DNA of 40,393 bases, from the NCBI GenBank assembly GCA_903845125.1, contig CAIMWS010000330.1:1-40393 (forward strand). Direction: 5' to 3'. A program made the translations under genes and the position numbers. Shown piece by piece: positions 1 to 9,400 of the stretch; position 1 is the first letter of the stretch, and each line of letters starts with the position of its first letter. The notes below the pieces were generated by a model. The model ran no database searches and was not told where the DNA came from. It saw nothing but the letters and a program-made list of their open reading frames with translations. This DNA is from an uncultured Verrucomicrobiota bacterium. GTDB lineage: Bacteria > Verrucomicrobiota > Verrucomicrobiia > Limisphaerales > UBA1319.

Positions 1-1
1 G

Positions 2-1159
2 CACCCCGCGCCGGGCATACACTTCCGTGAGCGCGCGGCGCATGAAGCCCAGCTGCCGGTGGCGGACCGCGTGCAGGCGGCCCGGCGGCAGGTGGCAGCC
101 CGCGGCCAGCCCGAGCCAGCCGGGTACTCCAGCGGGGAAACGGCTTATGAAGAGCTTTGCCGCCGGGAGGATCTCGACCTGGTGTATATTGCCACGCCGT
201 GGGACTCGCACACGCGGATCGCGGTTTGCGCCATGCAAAACGGCAGGCACGCGGCCATCGAGGTGCCGGCGGCGCTGACCCTCGAGGAATGCTGGCAGCT
301 GGTGGATACCGCCGAGCGCACCCGCCGGCACTGCCTCATGCTGGAGAATTGCTGCTACGGGGAGATCGAGCTGCTGGTGCTGCGCCTGGCGCGGGCCGGA
401 GTGCTGGGCGAGTTGACCCATGCCGAGGCCGGGTACCTGCACGAGGCGCGGGATTACCTCCTGCAGGAGGCGGACGCGGCGGCCTGGCGGCGGCGTTTTG
501 TGGCCCGGCTGAATGGGAACCTCTACCCCACACACGGGCTCGGGCCGGTGGCCCAATACCTGGGCATCCATGCCGGCGACAAATTCGAGCGGCTGGTCTC
601 CATGAGCTCCCCGGAGCGCGGCTTGAGCCGCCGCAGCGCGGCCCTGCCGGAGGGCAATCCCCGCCGCGGGGAGCATTACGCCTGCGGGGATATCAATACC
701 TCGCTGCTGAAGACGGCGCTGGGCCGCACGATCGTGGTGCAGTTCTCGCTCGTGCAATCCCGCCCCTACAGCCGCCTCAACCTCCTGGCCGGAACGAGCG
801 GCACCTTCTGCGATTACCCACCCCGCCTGCACCTGGACGGCCAGGCCGCGGAGTGGATCACCGAGCTCCAGCCCTGGCATGAAAAATACGGTCATCCCCT
901 CTGGCGCCAACTCAACGCCCAGGCCCGGAAATCCGGAGGCCATGGCGGGATGGATTACGTGATGAACTGGCGGCTGATCCAATGTCTGCGGGAAGGCCAA
1001 CCGCTGGATCTCACCGTTTACGATGCCGCCGCCTGGAGCAGCATCGTGCCCCTAAGCATCGCCTCCGTGGCCCGGGGCGGGGAGCCGGTGGCGGTTCCGG
1101 ATTTCACCCGGGGCGCCTGGGAGACGCAGCCCCCAAGCCCCCTGGCGACGATGACCTGA
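2..1159 (+). CDS. Gfo/Idh/MocA oxidoreductase, GH109-like (5' truncated)
   Basis: This frame is open from the left edge of the window to a TGA, so the start and most of the N-terminal Rossmann fold lie outside it. What remains reads like the glycoside hydrolase family 109 branch of the Gfo/Idh/MocA oxidoreductases. It has a 'DLVYIATPWDSH' dinucleotide-fold strand, the 'AAIEVPAALTLEECWQLVD' segment with the EVP motif, a 'MLENCCYGE' segment and the 'THGLGPVAQYLGI' motif that carries the conserved catalytic-region histidine. Characterised GH109 enzymes use a tightly bound NAD+ to hydrolyse alpha-N-acetylgalactosaminides by an oxidation-elimination-reduction route. Many verrucomicrobial paralogues have no tested substrate, so the exact substrate here is unknown. 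A signal peptide cannot be judged. The stop lies 7 bp from the stop of the convergent DUF362 gene, with no room for a separate terminator. Confidence 0.85.
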   Translation, partial: HPAPGIHFRERAAHEAQLPVADRVQAARRQVAARGQPEPAGYSSGETAYEELCRREDLDLVYIATPWDSHTRIAVCAMQNGRHAAIEVPAALTLEECWQLVDTAERTRRHCLMLENCCYGEIELLVLRLARAGVLGELTHAEAGYLHEARDYLLQEADAAAWRRRFVARLNGNLYPTHGLGPVAQYLGIHAGDKFERLVSMSSPERGLSRRSAALPEGNPRRGEHYACGDINTSLLKTALGRTIVVQFSLVQSRPYSRLNLLAGTSGTFCDYPPRLHLDGQAAEWITELQPWHEKYGHPLWRQLNAQARKSGGHGGMDYVMNWRLIQCLREGQPLDLTVYDAAAWSSIVPLSIASVARGGEPVAVPDFTRGAWETQPPSPLATMT

Positions 1160-1166
1160 AAAGGCC

Positions 1167-2414
1167 CTAGCCGGATTTGCCCGGGGGTGTCCGGAACGGG
1201 AACCGCGCCTCCTTAATGCTCAGGCCGGCCACCTCGATCCGGGCGGGATTGTGCGTGCCGAGGCCCGCCGCCGCCGCCCAGAGCAGGTGGTTTTCCCCAA
1301 CAAACGGGAACTGGCCGTGCCCGGCGGTGGGCTGGTAGCCCATGGCGGCCGCGCAGACGGCGTCCGTGCAGACCGCGTTGCGGCCGGCGAAGAGCAGCTT
1401 GGGTTGCACCGGCTCGATCCCATCGTTCCAAAAACCTTCGCCGTTCTTCTGGGTATCCACGCCGTCGATGATGGCCAGGTCCACCGGCCGGGCGCCCAGG
1501 AGATCCGCCACGATCCGCGGCACGCGCGCCTCGGCGCGGTTGGGCGGATTGGCCCCCAGCTGGGCCGGCAGCCCGGCGGGCAGCGGCCGTTTGTTATCGT
1601 GCAGGCAGGAGACCCGGGCGGAGACGCTGTCTTCGTTCGGGGCATCGTCGCCGTAAAGGGCGGTGGGGGTGATGCCGAACATGTTTTTCACCGTCATGGT
1701 CACCCCGGCAATGGCGTGGTTCTTCATCTTGCCGAGGGAGACGCACACATCGGTGTGCTCATACCAGCCATTGAGCTCAAAGGCCGGGAAGAGGTAGCCG
1801 CCCCAGGGGACTTTGAGCCGGCTGTATTGGCTCCAGGAGCCGCGGTTCTTGGTGTTCTCAAACACCACCTTGTGGCCGCCGGCGGCCTGGATGGCTTGGA
1901 GATCCCAGCCGGCGTTCGCCAGGATCGTCTCCGCCGGCTCCTTGTGGTACCAGGCCTCCACAATCGCGATGCGCCTGGCCCCGGCGCGGTCCAAAGCGGC
2001 GCACAGGGCGGCCACCACGTGCGGGTGGATGTGATAGGTGCGGGAAGCCGGGAATCCTTTCACCTCCTGGGCCGGCCCGGTCATGTTCACTTTGATCGTG
2101 ATGGTCTTATCCTTCACCAGGCGGCCGATGCCCCCGATGGCGTCCAGCGCGGCGTCCAGCTTCTGGCGCACCACCGCCGGTTCATAGGAGGGGCAGCGCT
2201 GGATGGCCACCGGCAGGCTGGGGGCGGTGTCCGCCTTGCCAGGCGCATGGGCCGGGGCGGGATCTTCGGCCCGCACCAGGGCGCTCCAATCGCCCAAGGC
2301 CCATAAGCCGGCCAGCCCGGCATGGCGGGCGAGCCACTGGCGCCGGCTCCAGCCACAAGCGTGAGGAGGTTGAGGTCCGCGGGGGGAGGATTGGTATGGA
2401 TTCGGTTTGTTCAT
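1167..2414 (-). CDS. Tat-exported DUF362 domain protein
   Basis: A 415-residue protein with a twin-arginine signal: 'SRRQWLARHAGLAGL' at residues 23-37 gives RR at 24-25 followed by a short hydrophobic stretch, so export of a folded protein is likely. The mature part matches DUF362. It has the 'ITIKVNMTGP' strand, the 'SLGKMKNHAIAGVTMTVKNMFGI' segment with its conserved K/N residues, and 'DLAIIDGVDTQKNGEG' near the C-terminus. DUF362 proteins have no firmly established reaction; some are annotated as iron-sulfur or cofactor-binding proteins, but no CxxC cluster is visible in this one. It is transcribed towards the GH109-like gene and away from a 416-bp non-coding gap. No clear Shine-Dalgarno sequence precedes the ATG, as for most genes here. 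The family assignment is firm and the function is open. Confidence 0.85.
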   Translation of the reverse strand: MNKPNPYQSSPRGPQPPHACGWSRRQWLARHAGLAGLWALGDWSALVRAEDPAPAHAPGKADTAPSLPVAIQRCPSYEPAVVRQKLDAALDAIGGIGRLVKDKTITIKVNMTGPAQEVKGFPASRTYHIHPHVVAALCAALDRAGARRIAIVEAWYHKEPAETILANAGWDLQAIQAAGGHKVVFENTKNRGSWSQYSRLKVPWGGYLFPAFELNGWYEHTDVCVSLGKMKNHAIAGVTMTVKNMFGITPTALYGDDAPNEDSVSARVSCLHDNKRPLPAGLPAQLGANPPNRAEARVPRIVADLLGARPVDLAIIDGVDTQKNGEGFWNDGIEPVQPKLLFAGRNAVCTDAVCAAAMGYQPTAGHGQFPFVGENHLLWAAAAGLGTHNPARIEVAGLSIKEARFPFRTPPGKSG

Positions 2415-2830
2415 GGGGGATTAATGCTTAAAGGAATTTGTTTCGGCGGAGACCAGACAGGCCCTGCCGCTTCCCTGGGGTTCGGTTTTGGATATGACTT
2501 TGCAATGTCCATTTCCGGCGGGAAGAACATCGCACACCCCACTGGCCGTGTCCAAGTAATTGGCACCGCTCAACGGGCGGAATTATTCGGCAATGGGTGC
2601 CATTGGGGGGGAGGGATGGTAGCTGTTCCCCTCAAAAGGGCGCGGCCGGCTACCCCCGGAGTTTCCTACTCACCCGGCCCTCTCCTCCAAAGGTGAGGGA
2701 ATACGCGTGGGGAGGAAAGCGCCTCGTGGCGGTCAAGCGCCAGCCCGCCGGCGCCGGAAGACCCGGATGAAGGGGCGGGCTCCCGACCGGGGCTCTGGCA
2801 GCGGTCTTCGGCGGCCTCCAGGGGCGATGG
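2415..2830. other. Intergenic region without a gene, with a small hairpin repeat
   Basis: This gap separates the DUF362 start from the stop of the stand-alone STAS gene. It should hold the DUF362 promoter and the end of the STAS transcript, but I cannot point to a convincing -35/-10 pair or U-tract terminator. Open frames in it have no recognisable protein character. At 2669-2697 CTCACC pairs with GGTGAG around a pyrimidine-rich loop, with an inner CCCTC/GAGGG pairing. This resembles the 'CTCACCC-GGCCCTCTCC' intergenic repeats seen in many GC-rich genomes, but only one copy is visible here. Confidence 0.5.
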
Positions 2831-3238
2831 TCAGAGAGCGGCCGGGGGTTTTCCGGAGGCCTCCTCCCGGGCCCGCTGCTGGATCACGTCCAGGTAACGG
2901 TCGGCTTCCTCGACGCTGGCGAAAATGGCGGTGGAGGGGAGGGCGTTGGCGATATCGATGACGGCGCGGATGGGGGGCTGCAGCCGGGTGAGCAGGCATT
3001 TGCCGCCGAGGGCGGCCATGGTTTTATTGGTTTTCATCAGCACGCGCAGGCCCATGCTGCTCAGGTATTGGAGGCCGGCCAGGTCGAGCAGGAGGACGCG
3101 CGTGCCGGGGGTGATCAGGGAATGCAAGCGCTGTTCGCACTGCTGGTAGGTGGCGGTGTCCAGGCGCCCGGTGAGGGCGACTTTGAGGCGGCCCAGGGTT
3201 TGGTTTTCGACGGTGATTTCCAGCTGGTTTTGGCTCAT
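2831..3238 (-). CDS. Stand-alone STAS-domain anti-sigma antagonist (RsbV/SpoIIAA-like)
   Basis: A 135-residue cytoplasmic protein that is almost entirely one STAS domain. The strand 'LGRLKVALTGRLDTAT' and the signature 'VLLLDLAGLQYLSSMGLRVLM' (about residues 48-68) are typical. Aligned with SpoIIAA, Ser61 occupies the position phosphorylated by the partner kinase. In known partner-switching systems the unphosphorylated STAS protein binds an RsbW-type kinase and frees that kinase's client; a PP2C phosphatase restores the unphosphorylated form. Both enzyme types are encoded in this cluster. The gene follows the ABC ATPase gene after 123 nt on the same strand and is the last gene of the minus-strand series. 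A tail of about 15 residues past the domain is Ala/Glu-rich. Family assignment is firm; pairing with the cluster's kinase is inferred. Confidence 0.88.
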   Translation of the reverse strand: MSQNQLEITVENQTLGRLKVALTGRLDTATYQQCEQRLHSLITPGTRVLLLDLAGLQYLSSMGLRVLMKTNKTMAALGGKCLLTRLQPPIRAVIDIANALPSTAIFASVEEADRYLDVIQQRAREEASGKPPAAL

Positions 3239-3361
3239 GATGGGTGATGGTTGGTTCGGCTCGGGTGGCCGAAGCCGGGGCCATTAAAGGCGGCGGCCCG
3301 GCCAAAGCGGATGGCTTTGGCGGCGGCCGGCAATGTGGTTCTTCCCTGGTTCGGCATCCGA

Positions 3362-4216
3362 TTAAATATAGGTATCATGTAAAAGCGTGGCGGCGGTTTC
3401 GTCAAGCATATCCCGCCGGCGCAGCTCCTCGAACCGGGCCAGAAGATCGGGGACGCCCAGGCGCTGTTTGTCCGCGCCCTCGAACTGGCAGGCGACACTG
3501 CCCTGGTGCATCATCACGATCCGGTCCCCGAGGTTGACGGCCTGCTGCATCGAGTGGGTGACCATGAGGGTGGTGAGCCGGTGGCGCGTGATGAGCTGGC
3601 TGGTGAGGCGGATGACCTGGTCGGCGCTTTTGGGATCCAGGGCGGCGGTGTGTTCGTCGAGCAGCAGGAGTTCGGGCTTGAGCCAGTTGGCCATCAAGAG
3701 CGTGAGCGCCTGGCGCTGGCCGCCGGAGAGGCTGCCGATGGCGTTGTCCAACCGGTCCTCCAGGCCCATGGCAAGCTGGCTGACCTGGTCGCGTAGTTCG
3801 GCCTTGAGGCGGCCGGGAAGGGCCCAGCCCAGGCCGCGGCGCAGGCCGCGACGCGCCGCCAGCGCGAGGTTCTCGGCGATGGACATCGTGGGGGCCGTGC
3901 CGGTGAAGGGATTCTGGAAGACGCGGCCGACCAGGCGGGCGCGGGCATGCTCGGGCCAGCGGGTGACGTCCTGCCCCGCGATGTGGATGCGGCCTTCGTC
4001 CACGCGGAAGGCGCCGGCCACCGCGTTGAGCAGGGTGGATTTGCCGGAGCCGTTGCCGCCGAGGATGACCAGGAAGGCGCCCGCGGGCAGCGACAGGTTC
4101 ACGCCGCGCAGGGCGCGGACCTCGTTGACCGTGCCGGCATTGAAGGTTTTGCGGACGTCATGCAGGGCGAGCATGGCGCCGGCCGGCGGATTCAGGGATG
4201 TGAGCGGCTGGGGCAT
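3362..4216 (-). CDS. ABC importer ATPase, TrpXYZ-type
   Basis: A 284-residue nucleotide-binding subunit. It has Walker A 'GGNGSGKST', Q-loop region 'VFQNPFTGTAPTMSIAENL', signature 'LSGGQRQ', Walker B 'LLLLDEHTAALD' and H-loop 'MVTHSM'. 'DEHTAALDP' and 'RVFQNPFTGTAPTMSIAEN' are characteristic of the ATPase of the uncharacterised 'tryptophan/tyrosine' class of importers (PF04392-type binding proteins). The frame stays open about 190 codons further upstream, but that part is antisense-frame shadow of the permease gene. The ATG at 4216 follows the permease stop after 2 nt and is the natural start; a second possible start is the Met before 'LALHDVRKTF'. It works with the permease next door and presumably with the triple binding protein two genes upstream. 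Confidence 0.92.
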   Translation of the reverse strand: MPQPLTSLNPPAGAMLALHDVRKTFNAGTVNEVRALRGVNLSLPAGAFLVILGGNGSGKSTLLNAVAGAFRVDEGRIHIAGQDVTRWPEHARARLVGRVFQNPFTGTAPTMSIAENLALAARRGLRRGLGWALPGRLKAELRDQVSQLAMGLEDRLDNAIGSLSGGQRQALTLLMANWLKPELLLLDEHTAALDPKSADQVIRLTSQLITRHRLTTLMVTHSMQQAVNLGDRIVMMHQGSVACQFEGADKQRLGVPDLLARFEELRRRDMLDETAATLLHDTYI

Positions 4217-4218
4217 GA

Positions 4219-5172
4219 TCAGGATTTCTGGTTGGGGGCCTGGGCGGCGGCAGCCGCGGACCCGCGTTTCGGCATTTTCAGCAACTGCGGCAGGACCAGG
4301 GCCGCGAACACAAACAGGGCGGTGATGAGCTTGAGGTCGTTGGGGTTCAAACCCCAGCGCAGGGCAATGGCCACCAATAAACGGAAGAGCACCGAGCCGG
4401 CAACCGCCCCGTAAAGGGCCAGGCCGAGGCTGCGGGAACCGGTGAGGGATTCGCCGATGATCACGCTGGCGAGGCCCCAGACGACCATGCCCAGGCCCAT
4501 CTGGGCGTCGGCGAAGCCCTGGTATTGGGCCAGCAGGGCGCCGGAGAGCGCGGCCAGGCCGTTGGCAAGCGCCAGGCCCAGGATGCGGTAGAGTTCCACG
4601 TTCACCCCGAGGGCGCGGATCATCTGCGGATTGTCGCCCGCGGCGCGCATGGCGGTGCCCACCTCGGTGCGGAAAAACCAGTAGAGCGCCAGGGCGGTGG
4701 CGGCCACGATGCCCAGGGACCCCAGCAAGGCCAGGAGATCCCGCACGCCGACCAACCAGCCCAGCAGGCTGACTTCCGGGCGGCCGAACCACCACAGCCC
4801 AAACTGCTCCGCCCAGGTGATGAAGCTCCGCGTGGAGAGCAGCGGCACGTTACTTTTGCCCATCACGTGGAGATTCACCGAGTAGAGCGCGGTCATCACC
4901 AGGATGCCCGAGAGCAGGGAATTGATCCGGAACCGGGCCTGGAGGATGCCCGTGACCAGGCCCGCCGCCAGGCCGCCGGCAAAGCCGCCCAGGGTCGCCA
5001 GCACGGGGTTGGTATTCCGCACAATCAGGACCGCGCAGATGGCGGCGCCCAGCGTGATGGAGCCGTCCACGGTGATGTCGGCGATGTCAAAGACACGGTA
5101 GCTGATATAGATCGCCAGGGCGAGCAGCGAGAGGATCAGCCCGATGGTAAGCGCTCCGATTAAAAGGGTCAT
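4219..5172 (-). CDS. ABC importer permease, TrpXYZ-type
   Basis: A 317-residue polytopic inner-membrane protein with about eight hydrophobic segments, starting directly with one ('LLIGALTIGLILSLLALAIYISYRVF'). The segments 'DITVDGSITLGAAICAVLI', 'INSLLSGILVMTALYSVNL' and 'GDNPQMIRALGVN' are hallmarks of the BPD_transp_2 permeases (LIV-H/ribose permease superfamily) found with ABC_sub_bind proteins. The family annotation 'tryptophan/tyrosine transport' rests on few tested members, so the substrate should be treated as unknown. A single permease gene implies a homodimer. The gene lies 21 nt downstream of the STAS-fusion gene and 2 nt upstream of the ATPase, which supports co-transcription. Confidence 0.92.
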   Translation of the reverse strand: MTLLIGALTIGLILSLLALAIYISYRVFDIADITVDGSITLGAAICAVLIVRNTNPVLATLGGFAGGLAAGLVTGILQARFRINSLLSGILVMTALYSVNLHVMGKSNVPLLSTRSFITWAEQFGLWWFGRPEVSLLGWLVGVRDLLALLGSLGIVAATALALYWFFRTEVGTAMRAAGDNPQMIRALGVNVELYRILGLALANGLAALSGALLAQYQGFADAQMGLGMVVWGLASVIIGESLTGSRSLGLALYGAVAGSVLFRLLVAIALRWGLNPNDLKLITALFVFAALVLPQLLKMPKRGSAAAAAQAPNQKS

Positions 5173-5193
5173 GGTGGATAGTGGCTAGGGGCG

Positions 5194-6435
5194 TTAAATT
5201 TCCAGGGGGGCGCACCAGCAAGCTCCGCGCAGCAGGCGGCTTTCCCCCGCGCCGTTGGGCTGGCGCCAGTCATGCAGCAGGTGCAGCAGGCCGGTGACCG
5301 TCCCGGCCTGAAAGAGGAATTGGACGGTCTCGGCCAGATCCACCCGGCCCTTGCGCAGCGGGCGGTAGGGGAAGGCCGCCGCGTGAAAGTGGCCGTGGAT
5401 CTCGCCCGAGGGAACCAGGGGCCGCAGCAGCTTGAGGCCGGGGCCGCGCGCCCCGGTGGCCGCGAAGCCCACGATGAGGCAGGTGGAGTTGGCGAAGGCC
5501 GGCTCCGCGGTGAAGCTCAGCCAGTCCCGGACCCCGGGGAAATCGAACAGGCCGGGGGGCGGGCTCCCCGGCGGCGGGGCGGGCGGCGTTTTCCGCAGGG
5601 CGGCGCCGACCAGGGAGGCGGTTTCCGCGACCAGGACCAGGCCGGCGGCCCCGCCGCCCGCCGCCTCGAGGCTGGCCCGGATCACATCGCTGAGCGGCAG
5701 GCCCTGCCGCCCGGGGCCCTGGTCGAACCGCAGCAACTGGCTGAAGGCCCCCTGCCCCAGCATGCCATAAGCCACCTTTACGGCCGGTATCAGCGCGCCT
5801 TGCTGCACCAGGTAATCCGGCTGGTTCGCACCGTCGGCCGGCAGGCAGACGGCCGCCCCGGCGGCGGCGAGGAATTCGCCGGGGCATTCCGCCTCGCCCG
5901 CGGCGCCGGACGGGAGAACCCCCAAACCCAGGCCCATGACCCCCCCGGCAAACTCCGTGACCACGCCGGTGGAAGGCATCGCGCCGCCGGCCAGCCAGGC
6001 CTCCGGGTTGCCGGGCCACTGGACGCGCAGCACGGCCGTGGGATCCAGGGGAAAGACCTCGGCGAAGACGCCGGCCTGCGGGAGCGCCACTTTCCGCGCG
6101 CCGCCGCTGGCCGCGGCTGACGCGGCCAGGGTCGGGGCCGCCTGCATGAGCGGCTCCAACCCGGAGAGCACCAGCACCTTGCGGACGGGCGCGGAGGCAT
6201 TGACGATGGTAAACCGCCCCTGGATGTTTTTCAGCTGGCGGGCGTAGAGCATCAGGACGCGGATGCCGGCGGAGCTGAGGTAATTCACCTCCGCCATATC
6301 CAGGGCGATGGCATGCTGGCCGTCGCGCACGCAGCCGGCCACGGCCTGGGACACATGTTCGCTCCAGGCGGCATCCAGGCGGCCATTCAGTTTGATCTCA
6401 CAGCAGTCGGCGCGGTCGTTGCGGGTGATTTCCAT
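5194..6435 (-). CDS. STAS domain fused to an unrecognised 300-residue domain
   Basis: Residues 1-100 form a clear STAS domain: 'CEIKLNGRLDAAWS' and 'ALDMAEVNYLSSAGIRVLMLYARQL', with Ser55 at the phospho-acceptor position. Residues 110-413 match nothing I recognise. They are Gly/Ala/Pro-rich with a low-complexity proline stretch near residue 290. They include the segments 'GVRDWLSFTAEPAFANST', 'GEIHGHFHAAAFPYRPLRKG' and a C-terminus 'RLLRGACWCAPLEI'. No transmembrane segment is evident, so the protein is predicted cytoplasmic. The gene begins 15 nt after the stop of the triple binding protein and precedes the permease by 21 nt, in the middle of the transporter genes. The unknown part could be a degenerate phosphatase-like or scaffold domain, but I see no catalytic motif to support either. 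It may be the system-specific output or adaptor. Confidence 0.75.
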   Translation of the reverse strand: MEITRNDRADCCEIKLNGRLDAAWSEHVSQAVAGCVRDGQHAIALDMAEVNYLSSAGIRVLMLYARQLKNIQGRFTIVNASAPVRKVLVLSGLEPLMQAAPTLAASAAASGGARKVALPQAGVFAEVFPLDPTAVLRVQWPGNPEAWLAGGAMPSTGVVTEFAGGVMGLGLGVLPSGAAGEAECPGEFLAAAGAAVCLPADGANQPDYLVQQGALIPAVKVAYGMLGQGAFSQLLRFDQGPGRQGLPLSDVIRASLEAAGGGAAGLVLVAETASLVGAALRKTPPAPPPGSPPPGLFDFPGVRDWLSFTAEPAFANSTCLIVGFAATGARGPGLKLLRPLVPSGEIHGHFHAAAFPYRPLRKGRVDLAETVQFLFQAGTVTGLLHLLHDWRQPNGAGESRLLRGACWCAPLEI

Positions 6436-6450
6436 AAGCGGGGGAGTGGT

Positions 6451-9400
6451 TCAAGGCTGGCGGGGGTCCGGGACGCGCACCGCGTCCCGCAGCAGTTCTT
6501 CGGGGAGGGTCAAGCCCCGGGCCCGGGCCTGGGCCGGATTGGCGAATTTGCGCACGGTGCCCGGCGGCACAAACGGGATTTTCGCCGGGCTTTCGCCCCG
6601 CAGCACCCGGACGGCGATCCCGGCCGCATCGCGGCCCGTGTCGTGGTAATCCAGGGCCAGGGCGAAGACGGCGCCCTGTTTGACGGTGGCGCTTTGGAAG
6701 GTGAACACGGGCAGCCTGGCCTGGTCGGCGGCGCGCGCGATGGTGGGGAAACCCGCCACCGTGAGGTTGTCGATCACCTGGACCACGGCATCCAATTGGC
6801 GGCCGCACAAGGCCAGCGCGGCGTCGGACAGGTCGGTGGCGGTGTTGGCCGCCACCGCTTCCACCGCCAGGCCGCACCGGGCAGCTTCCCGGGTGAACAG
6901 GTCCTTGTTCCCCACGGAGTTGACCTCGGCGGGGCAGTACAGGGTGCCCACCCGCTTGATCTGCGGGAAGTGCCGGCCCAGCAGCTCAGCCATTTCCCGG
7001 TAGGGCCCCTGGGTGTAAACCCCGGCCACATTCGGCCGGTGGACCTGGTGCGATTCGCCGGCGCCCGCCAGGATGGGGTCGGCCACGACGGTGAAGATCA
7101 CCGGCGTGTCGGTGACCTTGCGGATGGCCGCCTGCAACGTGGGGGTGCTGAAGACAACATAGAGGTCCACTCCGGATGCCCTGGCCGAGTCGAAGAGTGT
7201 GCCCAGCGCCGCCATGTCGCCCTGGGCGCACAGCGTTTTCAACGTGTAATCCACGCCGGCGCGCAGGCCCGCCTCGCGCAGGCCGTCCGCGAATCCGCGC
7301 GCGGATTCCTCCACCATCGGGGATTCAACATAGGATATCTGCTGGATGCGCCATGGTTTCCCGGGCGCTCCGGGGGCGGGCGCTGGGGAGGCCGGGGGAG
7401 CAACGGACACCGGGGGTGCCGCAGGCGCCTGGGCGGAGGTCTGCATGGCCAGGACAGCGGCCGGGAAGGTGACCCCCAGCTTGCGGGCCACCTCGAAGTT
7501 CAGCCGCACCTGCTTGTGGCTCACGTTGCGGAGCGGTATTTGCGCGGGCTTCTCCCCTGCCAGCACCCGCGCCAGCGGCTGGGCCGCCGCCCAGCCAGCC
7601 TGGTAAAAACCGACGCCCACCACGGCCAGCGCACCGCGCTCGAGGAATTCCGGGGTGTCGATCACCAGCGGAATCCGCCGGTCAGCGAGCTGGCTGGAGA
7701 GCCCGTCGAAGGCCTGGTAGGCCGTGTTGTCGCTCGGCAGGTAAACTGCCTCCACGCCGCGGGCCGCCAGCGACTGCGTGGCCGGCACCACCTCGCTCGT
7801 GCCGTTGGCCACCGCCTCGACCAGCTCGATGCCACGGGCGGCGCACAAGCCGCGCAACACCGAAACGATCTTCACCGAATTGGCTTCGGAGTTGTTGTAG
7901 AGCGCGCCCAGCCGCTTGAGCCCCGGCAGCGTCAGCTTTATGAGGGCCACCGCATCCTCCACCGGCGGGAACGAGCCGATGCCGGTGATCTGCGGGAGGT
8001 GGTCCTCAAAGCTTTTCCCCACCCCGGCGGCGATCGGGTCCACGCAATAGGTGAACACCACCGGGGTGCGGCGCACCGTCGCGCAAGCGGCGGTGATCAC
8101 CGGGGTGGAGAAAGGGACGATGGCATCGAGGCCGCTCGAGTCCAGCGCCTGGAGAACGGTGGGGATGCCGCTGATCTCGCCGTTGGCATGGGACCGGCGG
8201 ATCGTGAGATTGCGCCCCTCCTCCAATTTGAGCTCGCGCAGGCCGGCCAGCAGGCCGGCGATGGCGGTGTCCGTCCCTTCATCCGGCCCAAAATAGGCCA
8301 GGCCGATTTTATAGGACCGGTTCGCCGGAACGGCCGGGGCGAGGGCGACCGGCGCCGGGGCGGGCTGGCCGGAGTCTTTCTCCACCCGGCCGTCCGGGCC
8401 GAGGATCAGCGCGGCGCGGCTGACGAGATCGGCGGGGAACTGCCAGCCGTCGCGCAACCGGGCCAGCACCTGTCGATTCAGCATCACCCGCTCCGGCATG
8501 TAGTTGGAAATGACCACGCTGGCCGGATTCAGCCCGCCGAGGATTCCGGCCGCCAGCTCGCCGATGCGGTGCCCCACCTCGGTGTAATTGGCCCCCAGGT
8601 CGAACAGCGTGCCTTCCCGCACCTGCCCGCTCGTGTTGGAGAAAACCGGGATGCCGGCCCGCTGCGCCACATCGCACAGCGTGGCGGTGGCGCTGTTCAC
8701 GGTCACGTCCGCCCCCGTCCAGAAGGCCTGGACGCCACGCGCCACGAGCGAGGCCGCGGCCTCGAGGACATCCTTGCTCTGCTCCACGTGGGCTTCGAGC
8801 AGCTGCAGGCCCAGCTCGCGGCAGACCTCGCGGGCCTTGAGCGTGCAGGTCTCGGAATTCCGCTCCGCCGGGTTCCACACCACCCCCACCGTTTTCAGCC
8901 CGGGCCAGAGCCGCCGGGCCTCGCGGAAGATCTCCCCCACCGGCTGGAAGGTCCCCAGGCCGGCCAGCCAGGGCGGCTTGTTGGTGCTGTTCATCCGCTC
9001 CACCCCCACCCCCGCCCCGGCCGGGTCCGTGACTCCGCCGAAAACGTGGATCGCCCGCCCGGCGCGGTTGGCGTTGGCCACGCACTGCAGGGAGAGCGTG
9101 CTGATGCTGATGGCCATCCGGTAGCTCCCGTCGGTCATCTGCCGGGCGATGGCGTTGGCCGTGGGCAGGTCGCCCTCCGCGTTGAAGCGCCGCAGCGTGA
9201 TTTTTTCGCCGTCCCGGTAGCCCTCGGCGGCCAGCTTTTCCAGCACCCCGTTCTCGATTTCGTCCAGCAGCCGGTTGGAGGCGTGCTTGAGCAGGGCCAC
9301 CGGGACCGGCTCCGGGCTGGCCGCGGATGGCCGGCGGGCCCCCACCCGCGAATGGGTGTCGCTTAACAGCAGGATGAGGGCTCCCGCCCCCAGCAGGACC

